Of a stretch of DNA of 64,000 bases, positions 42,410-52,563 are shown piece by piece. The translations under genes and the position numbers were made by a program. The stretch spans positions 992,001 to 1,056,000 of the forward strand of contig NZ_PVZV01000002.1 in NCBI RefSeq assembly GCF_002995495.1, written 5' to 3'. Numbering within the stretch: the stretch's first letter is position 1; the number at the start of each line of letters is the position of its first letter. This DNA comes from Actinocorallia populi. Its GTDB lineage: Bacteria; Actinomycetota; Actinomycetes; Streptosporangiales; Streptosporangiaceae. The notes below the pieces were generated by a model. It saw only the letters and a program-made list of their open reading frames with translations. It was not told where the DNA came from and made no database searches.

Positions 42410-44446
42410 TCAGTCGTAGACGGTGACCGTCGAGCCCGGGGGGACGCGCTGGCCGCCGCCGGGCTGCTGGTCGATGACCCGGCCGCTGTTCACGCGGTGC
42501 TGCACGTCGACCTGGAGGCCGCGCTCCTGCAGCTTCTTGACGGCGTCGTCGACCGCACGCCCCAGGACCAGGGGGACCTTGACGTTGCCCTTGTCGTCCG
42601 GGCCGTCGTCGCAGAACGGGTTGATGGCCGAAAGGAAGCAGTCCTCCTTCTTGTTGACGCCCAGGGTGACGGCGTCGCCCGGCTTGAGCAGGGTGCCCGG
42701 CGCCGGGTTCTGCCACAGGATGGCGCCGTTCTCCTTGGCCGGGTCGGTCTGCGTCTGCTCGTAGATCGGCAGGTCGCCGTTCAGCTGGCCCTTGAGCGTC
42801 TCGAGCTGGGCGTACGCCTCTTCCTTCGACTTGCCGGACAGGTTCGGCATGGCCAGGCCGCTGCTGATGAGCAGCACGACCGGCTCGTCCCTGGCGTGCT
42901 CGGTGCCGGCCTTGGGGTTGGTGCCCAGGGCCATGCCCTCGGCGGCGGCGCCGGGCTTCTTCTCCTCGGTGAGCGTCACGAAGTCCTTGAGCGTGGCGCG
43001 CGCCTGCTCGGCGGTCTGCCCCGTCACGTCCGGGATCTTGCGGGGCGTGAGGCCCTGGGAGAGCACCAGGGTGACGGTCTCGCCGGGGTCGACCTTGCTG
43101 CCCACCCCGGGGCTGACCTCGGCGACGGTGCCCTTGCGCGCCGTCTCGGAGTACTCCTTCTCGTCGGCGATCGCGTAGGTGATGCCCTCGGCCCGCAGCG
43201 CCTCCACGGCGTCGGCCTGGCTCAGCCCGATGACCTTCGGCACGTGGTCGTACTTGCCCGACACCTGGTACCAGGTCGCCCAGCCGATCACCATGGACGC
43301 GATGACGCCCAGGGTCACCAGCACGAACTTGCCGGTGATGAAGTGCAGGATCCGGTCGAACAGCATGACCTGTTCGCGAGGAGGCTCGTCGGGGACCATG
43401 GCGCGCGGCATGACAGTGGTATGCCCACCGGGATGCCCACCGGTGTGCCCGCCGGGCGGCAGCGTGGGGTGCACGCTCGGCAGCACGCTGGTGCGGCCGT
43501 CCGGCGCGACGTCCGGCAGCGAGCCGCCGGGGCCGGGCAGGCCCGGCACCCCCAGCACGGAGGTGGCGTTGTCGGGGGAGGGCGGGGCCGCGGGGGCGGC
43601 GGGGAGCTCCAGGGAGGCGTCGGTCAGCAGCGCGTGGAAGTGGTCGGCGTCGGCCGGGCGGCCCGCCGGGTCCTTGCTGGTCGCCGAGATCACCAGCGCG
43701 TCGATCCGCGGCGGGATACCGGGCACCAGCTGGGACGGCAGCGGGATCTGCTCGTTGACGTGCCGCCAGGCCACCTGGAGCGGGGTCTCGCCGACGTGCG
43801 GCTGGCGGCCGGTGAGCAGCTCGAACAGCAGGATGCCCGCCGCGTACACGTCGGTACGGGTGTCGGACCGGCCGGTGACCACCTGCTCGGGCGCCATGTA
43901 GGCGACCGTGCCGATGATCATGCCGGTCTTGGTCTGCTTGCTGTCGGTCTCGGCGCGGGCCAGGCCGAAGTCGGCCACCTTGACCTGCCCGTCGACGCTC
44001 AGCAGCACGTTCTCGGGCTTGATGTCGCGGTGGATGAGGCCGGCCCGGTGCGCGGCGCCCAGCGCGGCCAGGACCGGCGCCATGATCTCCAGCGCGTCGC
44101 CGGCCGGCAGCCTGCCCCGCTCGTCCAGGAGGTCGCGCAGGGTGCGGCCGGGCAGGTACTCCATGGTCAGGTAGGTGTGCGCGCCGTGGGTGCCCTGGTC
44201 GTACACCGCCACCACGTTCGGGTGGGACAGCGCCGCCGCGGACTTGGCCTCGCCCATGAACCTGCGGACGAACTCGTCGTCCTGCGCCAGGTGGGGGTGC
44301 ATCACCTTGAGCGCGATCACGCGGTTCAGCTTGAGGTCGTGGCCCACGTAGACGGTGGCCATGCCACCGCGTGCGACCTTGGCGTCGACGCGGTAGCGCT
44401 CGTCGAGTACCTGCCCGACGAGAGGGTCTACAGCTGTCGCGTCCAC
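42410..44446 (-). CDS. pknL: Ser/Thr protein kinase with four PASTA domains (PknL-like)
   Basis: A 678-residue membrane kinase. The kinase domain (about 10-280) has ARGGMATVYVG, ALKVM, HRDIKPENVLL, DFGLA and a GTVAYMAPEQ activation segment. A Pro/Gly-rich juxtamembrane region, one helix (FVLVTLGVIASMVIGWATW) and four extracellular PASTA repeats follow (beginning near PKVIGLSQADAVEAL, PDVTGQTAEQARATL, PNLSGKSKEEAYAQL and PLVLGRAVDDAVKKL). PASTA domains bind muropeptides. GTG 44446 lies six bases after TAGACT, implying a leaderless mRNA. The locus matches M. tuberculosis pknL, which lacks PASTA domains. Confidence 0.93.
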   Translation of the reverse strand: MDATAVDPLVGQVLDERYRVDAKVARGGMATVYVGHDLKLNRVIALKVMHPHLAQDDEFVRRFMGEAKSAAALSHPNVVAVYDQGTHGAHTYLTMEYLPGRTLRDLLDERGRLPAGDALEIMAPVLAALGAAHRAGLIHRDIKPENVLLSVDGQVKVADFGLARAETDSKQTKTGMIIGTVAYMAPEQVVTGRSDTRTDVYAAGILLFELLTGRQPHVGETPLQVAWRHVNEQIPLPSQLVPGIPPRIDALVISATSKDPAGRPADADHFHALLTDASLELPAAPAAPPSPDNATSVLGVPGLPGPGGSLPDVAPDGRTSVLPSVHPTLPPGGHTGGHPGGHTTVMPRAMVPDEPPREQVMLFDRILHFITGKFVLVTLGVIASMVIGWATWYQVSGKYDHVPKVIGLSQADAVEALRAEGITYAIADEKEYSETARKGTVAEVSPGVGSKVDPGETVTLVLSQGLTPRKIPDVTGQTAEQARATLKDFVTLTEEKKPGAAAEGMALGTNPKAGTEHARDEPVVLLISSGLAMPNLSGKSKEEAYAQLETLKGQLNGDLPIYEQTQTDPAKENGAILWQNPAPGTLLKPGDAVTLGVNKKEDCFLSAINPFCDDGPDDKGNVKVPLVLGRAVDDAVKKLQERGLQVDVQHRVNSGRVIDQQPGGGQRVPPGSTVTVYD

Positions 44447-44452
44447 CCGGGC

Positions 44453-44458
44453 AGTCTA
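44453..44458 (-). promoter_or_regulatory. -10 box of a probable leaderless pknL promoter
   Basis: TAGACT on the minus strand ends six bases before the GTG start of pknL, so transcription should begin at or next to the start codon. No Shine-Dalgarno is visible. Confidence 0.5.
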
Positions 44459-44572
44459 CGGGCGAAACGGACTACTCCCCATCGCTCTGAGGGACTACCT
44501 CGCGGCCGTTCCGCAACCGTGACAGTCGTGCGGAACGGCCGCCCAGGGCCCTGGCGGGGGCGACCCGGCAGG

Positions 44573-45571
<999 letters not shown>

Positions 45572-45575
<4 letters not shown>

Positions 45576-46675
45576 CTGCTGTCTCCGGTGGGGGCGAATC
45601 GGGCGGCGCCGAACGGTCGGATCGCCTCGGGCGGCTCCTTGCCCTCCAGCAGGTCCGCGACGGCGTCGGCGGTCAGGGGGGTGAGCAGGATGCCGTTGCG
45701 GAAGTGGCCGGTGGCCGCCAGCAGGCCGTCGGGGCCCGCGAAGCCGAGGATCGGGGAGTTGTCGGGGGAGCCGGGCCGGAAGGAGGCGCTGACCTCCTTG
45801 AACTCCAGCTCGGTGACGCCGGGGAAGAGCGTGCGGGCGTCGCGCAGCAGCTCCCACAGGCCGCCCGCGGTGACCCGGGAGTCGAAGCCCAGCTCCTCCT
45901 GGGTGGCGCCGACGACCAGCTCGCCGTCCGGGCGCGGCACCAGGTACATCGAGAAGCCGCGCACCAGGCCGCGGGTGGCGCGGGTGAGGAAGGGATAGGG
46001 GCTGTGCAGCCGCAGGATCTGGCCCTTCACCGGGCGGACGGGCAGGTCCGCCAGCTCCGCCGACCAGCTCCCGGCCGCCACGACGACGCGTTCGGCGGCC
46101 AGGACGTCCCCGTCCTCCAGCCGCACGCCGCGCACCGCGCCGCCCTCGACGACGATCTCGCGGACCCGCCGCCGCACGATCGGGACGTCCTCGCAGGCGG
46201 CGAGCAGGGCCCGCACCACCCGCCTGGGGTCGACGGAGCCGTCGTCGGGGGCGAGGATGCCGCCCCGCACGGACGGCGCGAGCATCGGCTCCAGCCTGCG
46301 GCACTCCCGTCCGGTGAGCAGCTCGGTGCGCAGCCCCAGCGACTCCTGGAAGCGGTGCTGGTCGGTGAGGAAGGCCAGGTCGTCGGTGTCGTAGGCGACC
46401 GAGAGGTTGCCCTCCTTGCGGTAGCCGATGTCGATCCCGGTGCGTTCGGCGAGCTCCGCGGCGAACTCCGGGTAGCGGTCGCGGGAGTCCAGGCCGAGGC
46501 GGAGCTGCTGCTCCTCGCCGTACTGCAGCTCTCCGACGGGTGTCAGCATCCCGGCGGCCACGTGGCTGGCGCCGCCTCCGGGCTCGGGGTCCACCAGGGT
46601 GACCGGCAGTCCGCGCTGGGACGCCCGCCAGGCGATGCCGAGGCCGATGGCCCCCGCGCCGATGACCACGATCAA
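45572..46675 (-). CDS. thiO: Glycine oxidase
   Basis: FAD enzyme (367 residues) that oxidises glycine to dehydroglycine for thiazole synthesis in aerobes. N-terminal Rossmann motif VVIGAGAIGLGIAWRAS; GASHVAAGML near the flavin; C-terminal GHFRNGILLTPLTADAV. The start is a TTG at 46675 whose Shine-Dalgarno (GAAGGGAG) is the 3' end of the TPP riboswitch, so ligand binding can block ribosome access directly. Confidence 0.93.
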
Positions 46676-46678
46676 GTG

Positions 46679-46763
46679 TCGCTCCCTTCGCCGGCATGAC
46701 CCGGATCAGGTTCTGGCGGTCGGGAGACGCGCTCCCCTCTCAGCCCGTACCGGGCTCCCGCGC
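46679..46763 (-). ncRNA. TPP (THI-element) riboswitch
   Basis: On the minus strand the conserved elements appear in order: CGGGAGCCCGGTACGGGCTG (first stems), the invariant GGGCTGAGAGGG, then GAACCTGATCCGGGTCATGC, and the closing GGCGAAGGGAGCG. It lies directly before thiO, with three bases between the last conserved base and the TTG. It should shut off thiOSG when thiamine pyrophosphate is plentiful, through the overlapping Shine-Dalgarno. Confidence 0.95.
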
Positions 46764-46887
46764 TTCTTACGGGGCCAGCGTATGCCCTGAGCAGTGCTGA
46801 TCGGATATCAGGGCATCCTGCGCCTGGGCGGGACCGGAGTGGAAGTTAGGGTGTCCTGCCAGGAGAACCGGCATCTCGGAGGACCGA

Positions 46888-48069
46888 ATGGAACGCGTGA
46901 TCGTGGTCGGGGGCGGCCTGGCCGGCGTGCGCGCCGTGGAAGCGCTGCGGGCCAAGGGCTTCGGCGGGCGGCTCACCCTGGTCGGCGCGGAGCCGCACCG
47001 CCCCTACGACCGTCCGCCGCTGTCGAAGGCCGTCCTGGCCGGGGAGCGCGACGACACCACGGTCGACGCGTCCTGGGACACGCTCGACTGCGAGCTGCTG
47101 CTGGGGCACCGCGCGACCGGGCTGCGCGTGCAGGACCGCGTCCTGGAGACCACCGCGGGCGAGCTGCCGTACGACGGCCTGGTGATCGCCACCGGCGCGG
47201 AGACCGTCCGGCTGCCGGGTCCGGGCCGCCAGCACGTGATCCGCACCATCGACGACGCGCTGGAGCTGCGCTCGCTGCTGGTCCCCGGCGCCCGCGTGGT
47301 GATCGTCGGCGCGGGCTGGATCGGCGCGGAGGCCGCCACGACGGCGGCGAAGCTGGGCTGCGAGGTGACCGTGCTGGAGGCCGCGCCCGCGCCGCTGGCC
47401 GTCGCGCTCGGGCCCGAGCTGGGCGCGCTGACCGTCCCCTGGTACGCCGAGGCGGGCGTCTCGCTGCGCTGCGGGGTCAAGGTCTCCTCGATCGAGGAGG
47501 GCGGGGTCGCGCTGGTGGACGGCGAGTTCCTGCCGGCCGACGCGGTGGTCGTCGGCATCGGCGTGCGGCCCTCGCTGGACTGGGTGAGCGGCCTGGAGAC
47601 GGCGAACGGCGTGGTGGTGGACGCCTCGCTGCGCACCTCCCGGCCGGAGATCGTCGCGGTCGGCGACTGCGCGGCCTGGTGGTCCCACCGCTACGGCAGG
47701 CGGCTGCGGGTGGAGCACTGGGACGCGGCGCTCAACGCCCCGGAGGTGGCGGCGGCCACGCTGCTGGGCCAGGAGGCCGTCTACGACGACCCGCCGTACT
47801 TCTGGTCCGAGCAGTTCGGCCGGATGGTGCAGTACGCCGGGTACCACCAGGAGGCCGAGCGGATGGTCTTCCGGGGCGATCCGGAGAACGACAGGTCCTG
47901 GGCCGTGTTCTGGCTCACCGGCGACCTGCTGCAGGCCGTCCTGACGGTGGCCTCGCCGCGCGACTTCATGCAGTCGCGAAGGCTGCTGGCCGCGGGCGCC
48001 CCGGTGGACGCGGAGCGGCTCACAGACCCCTCGGTACCCGTGCGGAACGCGGTTCTGGCTGTTTCGTAG
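46888..48069 (+). CDS. FAD/NAD(P)-dependent oxidoreductase (ferredoxin-reductase type)
   Basis: A 393-residue flavoprotein with the FAD motif VIVVGGGLAGVRAVEAL, an NAD(P) motif VVIVGAGWIGAEAA, ATG motif VIATGAE and the second flavin motif EIVAVGDCAAWW. The C-terminal third resembles the reductase_C domain of ferredoxin reductases. No ferredoxin or oxygenase is adjacent, so the partner is unknown. It is divergent from the TPP riboswitch, 101 bp after its last base. ATG follows CGGAGGA. Confidence 0.9.
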   Translation: MERVIVVGGGLAGVRAVEALRAKGFGGRLTLVGAEPHRPYDRPPLSKAVLAGERDDTTVDASWDTLDCELLLGHRATGLRVQDRVLETTAGELPYDGLVIATGAETVRLPGPGRQHVIRTIDDALELRSLLVPGARVVIVGAGWIGAEAATTAAKLGCEVTVLEAAPAPLAVALGPELGALTVPWYAEAGVSLRCGVKVSSIEEGGVALVDGEFLPADAVVVGIGVRPSLDWVSGLETANGVVVDASLRTSRPEIVAVGDCAAWWSHRYGRRLRVEHWDAALNAPEVAAATLLGQEAVYDDPPYFWSEQFGRMVQYAGYHQEAERMVFRGDPENDRSWAVFWLTGDLLQAVLTVASPRDFMQSRRLLAAGAPVDAERLTDPSVPVRNAVLAVS

Positions 48070-48096
48070 TCCCCGCGAGATGGTAGACACGGAAAC

Positions 48097-48474
48097 GTGA
48101 CGAAGACGCACGTTGACATCGATCCGGAACTTGATGCCCTGGTGGGCGAATGGCTCACTCTGACCCGAGCGGCCCAGGAGGCGGGACTCCCGGCGGGCAG
48201 GGTGAAGCAGTGGGTCAAGGAGGGCAAGCTGCTGGCCGCCTACCGGCAGGAGGGGGGCGGCCCGCAGGTCCCGGCCGCCTTCCTGGACCAGGGGCAGGTG
48301 GTCAAGGGACTGCCCGGCACCCTGACCCTGCTGTCGGACGCGGGGTATGACGTCACCGCCGCGCTGCGCTGGCTGTTCACCGCCGACGACACCCTGCCCG
48401 GCACCCCGATCCAGGCGCTCCGCGAGAACCGGGGCACCGAGATCCGCCGCAGGGCCCAGGCGCTGGCCTTCTGA
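48097..48474 (+). CDS. Rv2175c-like DNA-binding protein
   Basis: A 125-residue protein with a winged helix-turn-helix near [27 protein letters not shown] ([13 protein letters not shown], then [13 protein letters not shown]) and an all-helical C-terminal half. It belongs to the family of M. tuberculosis Rv2175c, a DNA-binding protein phosphorylated by PknL on an N-terminal Thr; the threonines at 2 and 4 are candidates here. In this genome thi genes have been inserted between pknL and this gene. Start is GTG; the TGA overlaps the thiE ATG by one base. Confidence 0.88.
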   Translation: MTKTHVDIDPELDALVGEWLTLTRAAQEAGLPAGRVKQWVKEGKLLAAYRQEGGGPQVPAAFLDQGQVVKGLPGTLTLLSDAGYDVTAALRWLFTADDTLPGTPIQALRENRGTEIRRRAQALAF

Positions 48475-49136
48475 TGTCCCTGCTGACGACCGACCGGGCG
48501 GTGGCCCTGCGCCGCCGCCTGGACGCCGCCCGCCTCTACCTGTGCACCGACTCCCGGTCCGCCCGCGGCGATCTCCCCGAGTTCCTCGACGCCGTCCTGG
48601 CCGGCGGGGTGGACATCGTCCAGCTCCGGGAGAAGGGCATGGAGGCGCGGCACGAGATCGAGACGCTGGGGGTGTTCCGCGAGGCCTGCGACCGGCACGG
48701 CGCGCTGCTGGCGGTCAACGACCGCGCCGACGTGGCGTTCGCGGTGAAGGCCGACGTGCTGCACCTGGGCCAGGACGACCTGCCGGTGGAGGTGGCCCGG
48801 CACATCGTCGGCGAGGACATCCTCGTCGGCCGCTCCACCCACTCGGTGGAGCAGGCGGCCGCGGCCGCCGTGGAGCCGGGCGTGGACTACTTCGTGGTGG
48901 GCCCGGTGTGGCCCACGGCCACCAAGCCCGGCCGTCCGGCGGCGGGCCTGGAGCCGGTCTCCTCGGCGGTGGGCGCCACCCGGCCCTGGTTCGCCATCGG
49001 CGGGATCGACGCGGGCAACCTCGACCAGGTGCTGGCCGCCGGCGCCACCAGGGCGGTGGTGGTCCGGGCGCTGACCGAGGCGCCCGACCCGGGCCGGGCC
49101 GCGCGGGAGCTGGCCGACCGTCTGCGCGGGCGATAA
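48474..49136 (+). CDS. thiE: Thiamine-phosphate synthase
   Basis: Joins HMP pyrophosphate with thiazole phosphate to give thiamine phosphate. The 220-residue TIM barrel has [68 protein letters not shown] and [11 protein letters not shown]. It is coupled to the Rv2175c-like gene (TGATG) rather than to thiOSG, and no TPP riboswitch precedes it on this strand. Confidence 0.95.
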   Translation: MSLLTTDRAVALRRRLDAARLYLCTDSRSARGDLPEFLDAVLAGGVDIVQLREKGMEARHEIETLGVFREACDRHGALLAVNDRADVAFAVKADVLHLGQDDLPVEVARHIVGEDILVGRSTHSVEQAAAAAVEPGVDYFVVGPVWPTATKPGRPAAGLEPVSSAVGATRPWFAIGGIDAGNLDQVLAAGATRAVVVRALTEAPDPGRAARELADRLRGR

Positions 49137-49144
49137 TGGGAGGC

Positions 49145-49291
49145 ATGGACTCCAAGCCACCGGGCGCCCGGCCGCCGGAGCGCCCCCTGCTGCCCGACCG
49201 CACGTCCGACGAGCAGGACTCGGGCTGGGACTGGCGGGAGGACGCCGGCAACGACGACAGGCTGAGTGAGGACGTGCCTCCGCACTGGTGA
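49145..49291 (+). CDS. Small acidic protein downstream of thiE
   Basis: A 48-residue frame beginning MDSKPPGARPPERPLLPDR with an acidic, Trp-containing C-terminus (DWREDAGNDD, PPHW). GGGAGG lies just before the ATG; a start at 49136 overlapping the thiE stop is also possible. Likely translated with thiE. No family recognised. Confidence 0.5.
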   Translation: MDSKPPGARPPERPLLPDRTSDEQDSGWDWREDAGNDDRLSEDVPPHW

Positions 49292-49300
49292 TCCCGAACG

Positions 49301-49354
49301 CCTGAGAGACAGGGCGGAATGCTGATATGTATGCATTCCGCCCTATCCCTCAGG
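49301..49354. promoter_or_regulatory. Two-tier inverted repeat ahead of the second kinase gene
   Basis: A perfect 12-bp pair (AGGGCGGAATGC at 49311-49322 and GCATTCCGCCCT at 49333-49344) is enclosed by CCTGAG (49301-49306) and CTCAGG (49349-49354) with symmetric four-base gaps. It could be the terminator of the thiE transcript or an operator for the kinase. It contains the ATG candidates at 49319 and 49331, which argues for a downstream kinase start. Confidence 0.7.
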
Positions 49355-49369
49355 CCGGAGTGTGCGCAG

Positions 49370-50311
49370 GTGCAGACCAAACAGGTACAGAACAGGCCCG
49401 ACACGCCCCTGCGCCCCGGCGACCCCAGCCGCGTGGGCGGCTACGTGCTGACCGGGCGGCTCGGCGAGGGCGGCCAGGGCGTGGTCTACCTGGCCCGCGA
49501 CCGCGAGGGCGCGGTGGTGACGATCAAGCTCATCAAGGGCGGCGCCGCCGCGGGGACCAGGGCGCGCTCGCGCTTCACCAAGGAGGCGGCCGCCGCGCGC
49601 CGGGTGCAGGCCCCGCAGGTCGCCCGCATCCTGGACGCCCGCGTCACCGGGGACCGCCCCTTCATCGTCAGCGAGTACGTGCGCGGCCGCACCCTCCAGG
49701 AGGCCGTGGCCGCCGACGGGCCGCTGCGCGGGGCCGAGCTGCACAAGACGGCGCTGCGCACCGCCGCCGCGCTCACCGCGATCCACAAGGCCGAGATCGT
49801 GCACCGGGACTTCAAGCCCGGCAACGTGATGCTCGGGCCGCGCGGCGCCAAGGTGATCGACTTCGGGGTGGCCCGGATGCTGGACGGCGACACCCCGATG
49901 ACCTCCCACCCCGTGGGCACCCCCGCCTACATGTCCCCCGAGCAGATCGAGGACCTGCCGGTGGGGCCCAAGTCCGACGTCTTCTCCTGGGGCGCGACCA
50001 TGGTCTACGCCGCCACCGGGCGCCCGCCCTTCGGCGGCGGCACCAACGCCGCGGTCATGCGCCGCATCACCGACCGGGAACCGGACCTGGGCGCGCTGCG
50101 CGGCAGCCTGCGCGGCCTGGTCGCCCGCTGCCTGGACAAGGAGCCCGCCGCCCGGCCGACCGCGGCGGAGGTCGCCCGGTTCCTGCGGGCGGAGGCCGCG
50201 CCCCCGGTCCGCAAGGCGGCGAAGGTGCCGCGCTACCGGTCGAGCATGATGATCGCGCTGGGCGCGGTGATGACGCTCGGCTTCGTCCTGGGGCTGATGA
50301 TCAGCGGCTGA
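49370..50311 (+). CDS. Membrane-anchored Ser/Thr protein kinase with no extracellular domain
   Basis: About 313 residues from GTG 49370. Kinase motifs: LGEGGQGVVYLA, ATP-binding Lys in VTIKLIKGG, HRDFKPGNVML, VIDFGVARM and GTPAYMSPEQ. The kinase domain is followed by a short linker and one helix (MMIALGAVMTLGFVLGLMI) ending two residues later, so nothing is outside the cell. A start at 49319 lies inside the hairpin. Substrates unknown. Confidence 0.88.
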   Translation: MQTKQVQNRPDTPLRPGDPSRVGGYVLTGRLGEGGQGVVYLARDREGAVVTIKLIKGGAAAGTRARSRFTKEAAAARRVQAPQVARILDARVTGDRPFIVSEYVRGRTLQEAVAADGPLRGAELHKTALRTAAALTAIHKAEIVHRDFKPGNVMLGPRGAKVIDFGVARMLDGDTPMTSHPVGTPAYMSPEQIEDLPVGPKSDVFSWGATMVYAATGRPPFGGGTNAAVMRRITDREPDLGALRGSLRGLVARCLDKEPAARPTAAEVARFLRAEAAPPVRKAAKVPRYRSSMMIALGAVMTLGFVLGLMISG

Positions 50312-50315
50312 GGCC

Positions 50316-50789
50316 TCAGCGCCGGTGCGTCAGCGCCGTCAGGGTGGCGGTGCTGCCGTCGGGGGCCAGGTGGATGGCCGGCCGGTCGTCGGAGGGGGCG
50401 AACCCCTCCTGGGTGTAGAACGTCAGCACCGGCTCGTCCGTCGAGCGCACGTGCAGCCAGACCTGCTGGGCGGAGTGCCTGGCGTAGGCGCGGTCCAGCA
50501 GGGCCCGCAGGAGCATGCGGGCCAGCCCGTCGCCCCGCCACTCGTGGGACAGGGCGACGCGCCGCAGCTCTATCCGGGGGGAGCCGACCCCGCCCAGGAT
50601 CGCGAACCCCACGGTCTGGTTGCGGATCTCCGCGACGAGGTGCTCCTGCGCGGGGTCCTCGAAGACCTGCTCGTGCCAGGCGCGCCCGGTCTCGCCGCTC
50701 CAGGTGACGCTGCGCAGGGTGTCCCGGTGCTCGTCGAGCGCCGCCACCCGGGCGAGTTCGGATCTGTTCGTCGGCCTGATAGTGAACAC
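50316..50789 (-). CDS. GNAT-family N-acetyltransferase
   Basis: A 157-residue acetyltransferase with the acetyl-CoA loop in RVALSHEWRGDGLARMLL and the usual C-terminal FYTQEGF. Substrate unknown. Start is GTG at 50789, beside the end of the convergently placed kinase and ten bases after the stop of the hydrolase gene, on the same strand as that hydrolase, so the two may be cotranscribed. Confidence 0.85.
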   Translation of the reverse strand: MFTIRPTNRSELARVAALDEHRDTLRSVTWSGETGRAWHEQVFEDPAQEHLVAEIRNQTVGFAILGGVGSPRIELRRVALSHEWRGDGLARMLLRALLDRAYARHSAQQVWLHVRSTDEPVLTFYTQEGFAPSDDRPAIHLAPDGSTATLTALTHRR

Positions 50790-50798
50790 ACTTCAGAT

Positions 50799-51488
50799 TT
50801 AGCACATGGCGGCGAGTCGCGCAGGCTCGGTGATCATCGGCCAGTGCCCGGTGGGCAGCTCCAGGAAGGTCCACTCCGGGCCCGCCAGCTCCGCGAACAC
50901 CGGCGCGGTGCCGATCATGGACCGGACGGCGGCGAGCGGGATCGTGCAGCAGATCATCGTCTTGGGCAGCGCGGGCCGCTCCTCGGGGCGGACGAGGGGC
51001 TGCGTCGCCGCGCCGAACGGCTCGGGGGTGGCGTGCGCGAGGACGTGCGCGCGCTGCTCGCCGGTGAACCCGGCGTCCGCGAAGTCCGGCACCGGGATGG
51101 TGAAGCCGTCGCCCACCGCCGCCCGGACCGCGGCCTGCTCCTCCGGCTCCTGGAAGTCGATCTGCGCCATGCCCGACGGGAGCGGCGCGGTGTCGACGTA
51201 CACGACGCGGGCCAGCCGCTCGGGGATGCGGTCGGCCACCGCGGTGACCGGCAGCGACGCGCCGCTGTGGCCGACGAGCACGACGCCGCTCCGGTCGCCG
51301 ATGACGTCCAGGATGTCCTGGGCGTGGGTGTCCACGCCGACCTCGGGGGAGGCCTCCGACGCGCGCTCGGCCAGGCCGGTGAGCGTGACCGGCAGGACCT
51401 CGTGGCCCTGCCCGCGCAGCTCCGCCGCGACCGCGTCCCACGCCCACGCGCCGAGCCAGAAACCGGGGACCAGAACGTAAGTCGCCAT
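50799..51488 (-). CDS. Alpha/beta hydrolase (EstC-like)
   Basis: A 229-residue esterase-type hydrolase with oxyanion region LVPGFWLGAWAW, nucleophile elbow VGHSGAS, acid near APVFAELAGPEW and catalytic His in PTGHWPM. It is divergent from the WYL regulator across a 94-bp gap holding a palindrome, so it is the likely target of that regulator. Confidence 0.9.
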   Translation of the reverse strand: MATYVLVPGFWLGAWAWDAVAAELRGQGHEVLPVTLTGLAERASEASPEVGVDTHAQDILDVIGDRSGVVLVGHSGASLPVTAVADRIPERLARVVYVDTAPLPSGMAQIDFQEPEEQAAVRAAVGDGFTIPVPDFADAGFTGEQRAHVLAHATPEPFGAATQPLVRPEERPALPKTMICCTIPLAAVRSMIGTAPVFAELAGPEWTFLELPTGHWPMITEPARLAAMC

Positions 51489-51556
51489 CTTTTACAACCT
51501 CTTCCTTGGTTTTCGCCGCCCTGCCTTCAGGCGCTGAACCGAAGGTAAGGTCATTA

Positions 51557-51575
51557 CCGGACAGAACCTGTCCGG
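51557..51575. promoter_or_regulatory. Operator-like palindrome between hydrolase and WYL regulator
   Basis: CCGGACAG-AAC-CTGTCCGG: perfect 8-bp arms with a 3-base centre, located eight bases before the regulator start and in the shared promoter region. Probably the binding site of the regulator itself. Confidence 0.65.
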
Positions 51576-51582
51576 AAAAGAG

Positions 51583-52563
51583 GTGTGTTCCGTGTCACAT
51601 CCCACGACCCGGGTGCTGACCATGCTGGAACTGCTCCAGGCGCACCACCGGATGGGCGGGGCCGACCTGGCCGAGCGGCTCGGCGTGGACGAGCGGACCG
51701 TCCGGCGGTACGCGCGTCGGCTCGACGAACTGGGCATCCCGGTCATCGCCGAACGCGGCAGGTACGGCGGCTACCGGCTGATGCCCGGCTTCAAGCTGCC
51801 GCCGCTGATGCTGAACGACGACGAGGCGACGGCGACGGTGCTCGGCCTGCTGGCCGCGCGGCGGCTCGGCCTGGCGGCGACGGCGGCGGAGGCCGCGCTC
51901 GCCAAGGTGAGCCGGGTGCTCCCCACCGCGCTGGGCGAGCGGGTGGAGGCGCTGCGCGAGACCCTCGGGTTCACGCTCGCCGAACGGCAGGCGGTCACCC
52001 CGGACGCGGACAAGGTGCTCGGCCTGGCCGCGGCCGTACGGGGGCGGCGGCGCGTGATGCTGCGGTACCGCTCGCACCAGGGCGCGGAGACGGAACGCGA
52101 ACTTGACGCCTACGGGATCGTGTTCCATTCCGGCCGCTGGTACGTGACGGGGCACGACCACCGCTCGGCCGAGACGCGCACCTTCCGGGTGGACAGGGTC
52201 CTCGCGGTGACCCCCGGGACGGCCACCTACGAGATCCCCTCGGACGCCGACCCCGTCCAGCACGTCACGCGGTCACTGGCGAACGTGCCCTACACGCATC
52301 AGGTCGAAGTGGTCCTGCACGCGCCTCTGGAAGAGCTGAGGAGACGTATCCCGCCGTCGATGGGCCAGTTGTCCGCGGTCGAGGGGGGAACGCTCCTACA
52401 GACCCGTGCGGACTCCCTGGACGGCATGGCGGTCATGCTGGCAGGGCTCGGAGGCCGTTTCACCGTCCGGGAGCCCCGGGAACTGGAGGACGCCGTACGG
52501 AGGCTGGCGGCGACCCTGCTGGAGAGCGTCACCACCACAACCAGCCCAGCCAGTCCCGCTTGA
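51583..52563 (+). CDS. YafY-type transcriptional regulator (HTH-11 and WYL domains)
   Basis: A 326-residue regulator: N-terminal winged helix (RVLTMLELLQAHHRMGGADL, RRYARRLDELGIPV), YGGYRLMPGFKLPPLML linker, then a WYL domain (YGIVFHSGRWYVTGHD, FRVDRV) and WCX tail. WYL domains sense nucleotides or other ligands. GTG codons at 51583 and 51592 are both possible. Its 3' end overlaps the convergent HEAT gene by 35 bp. Confidence 0.9.
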   Translation: MCSVSHPTTRVLTMLELLQAHHRMGGADLAERLGVDERTVRRYARRLDELGIPVIAERGRYGGYRLMPGFKLPPLMLNDDEATATVLGLLAARRLGLAATAAEAALAKVSRVLPTALGERVEALRETLGFTLAERQAVTPDADKVLGLAAAVRGRRRVMLRYRSHQGAETERELDAYGIVFHSGRWYVTGHDHRSAETRTFRVDRVLAVTPGTATYEIPSDADPVQHVTRSLANVPYTHQVEVVLHAPLEELRRRIPPSMGQLSAVEGGTLLQTRADSLDGMAVMLAGLGGRFTVREPRELEDAVRRLAATLLESVTTTTSPASPA

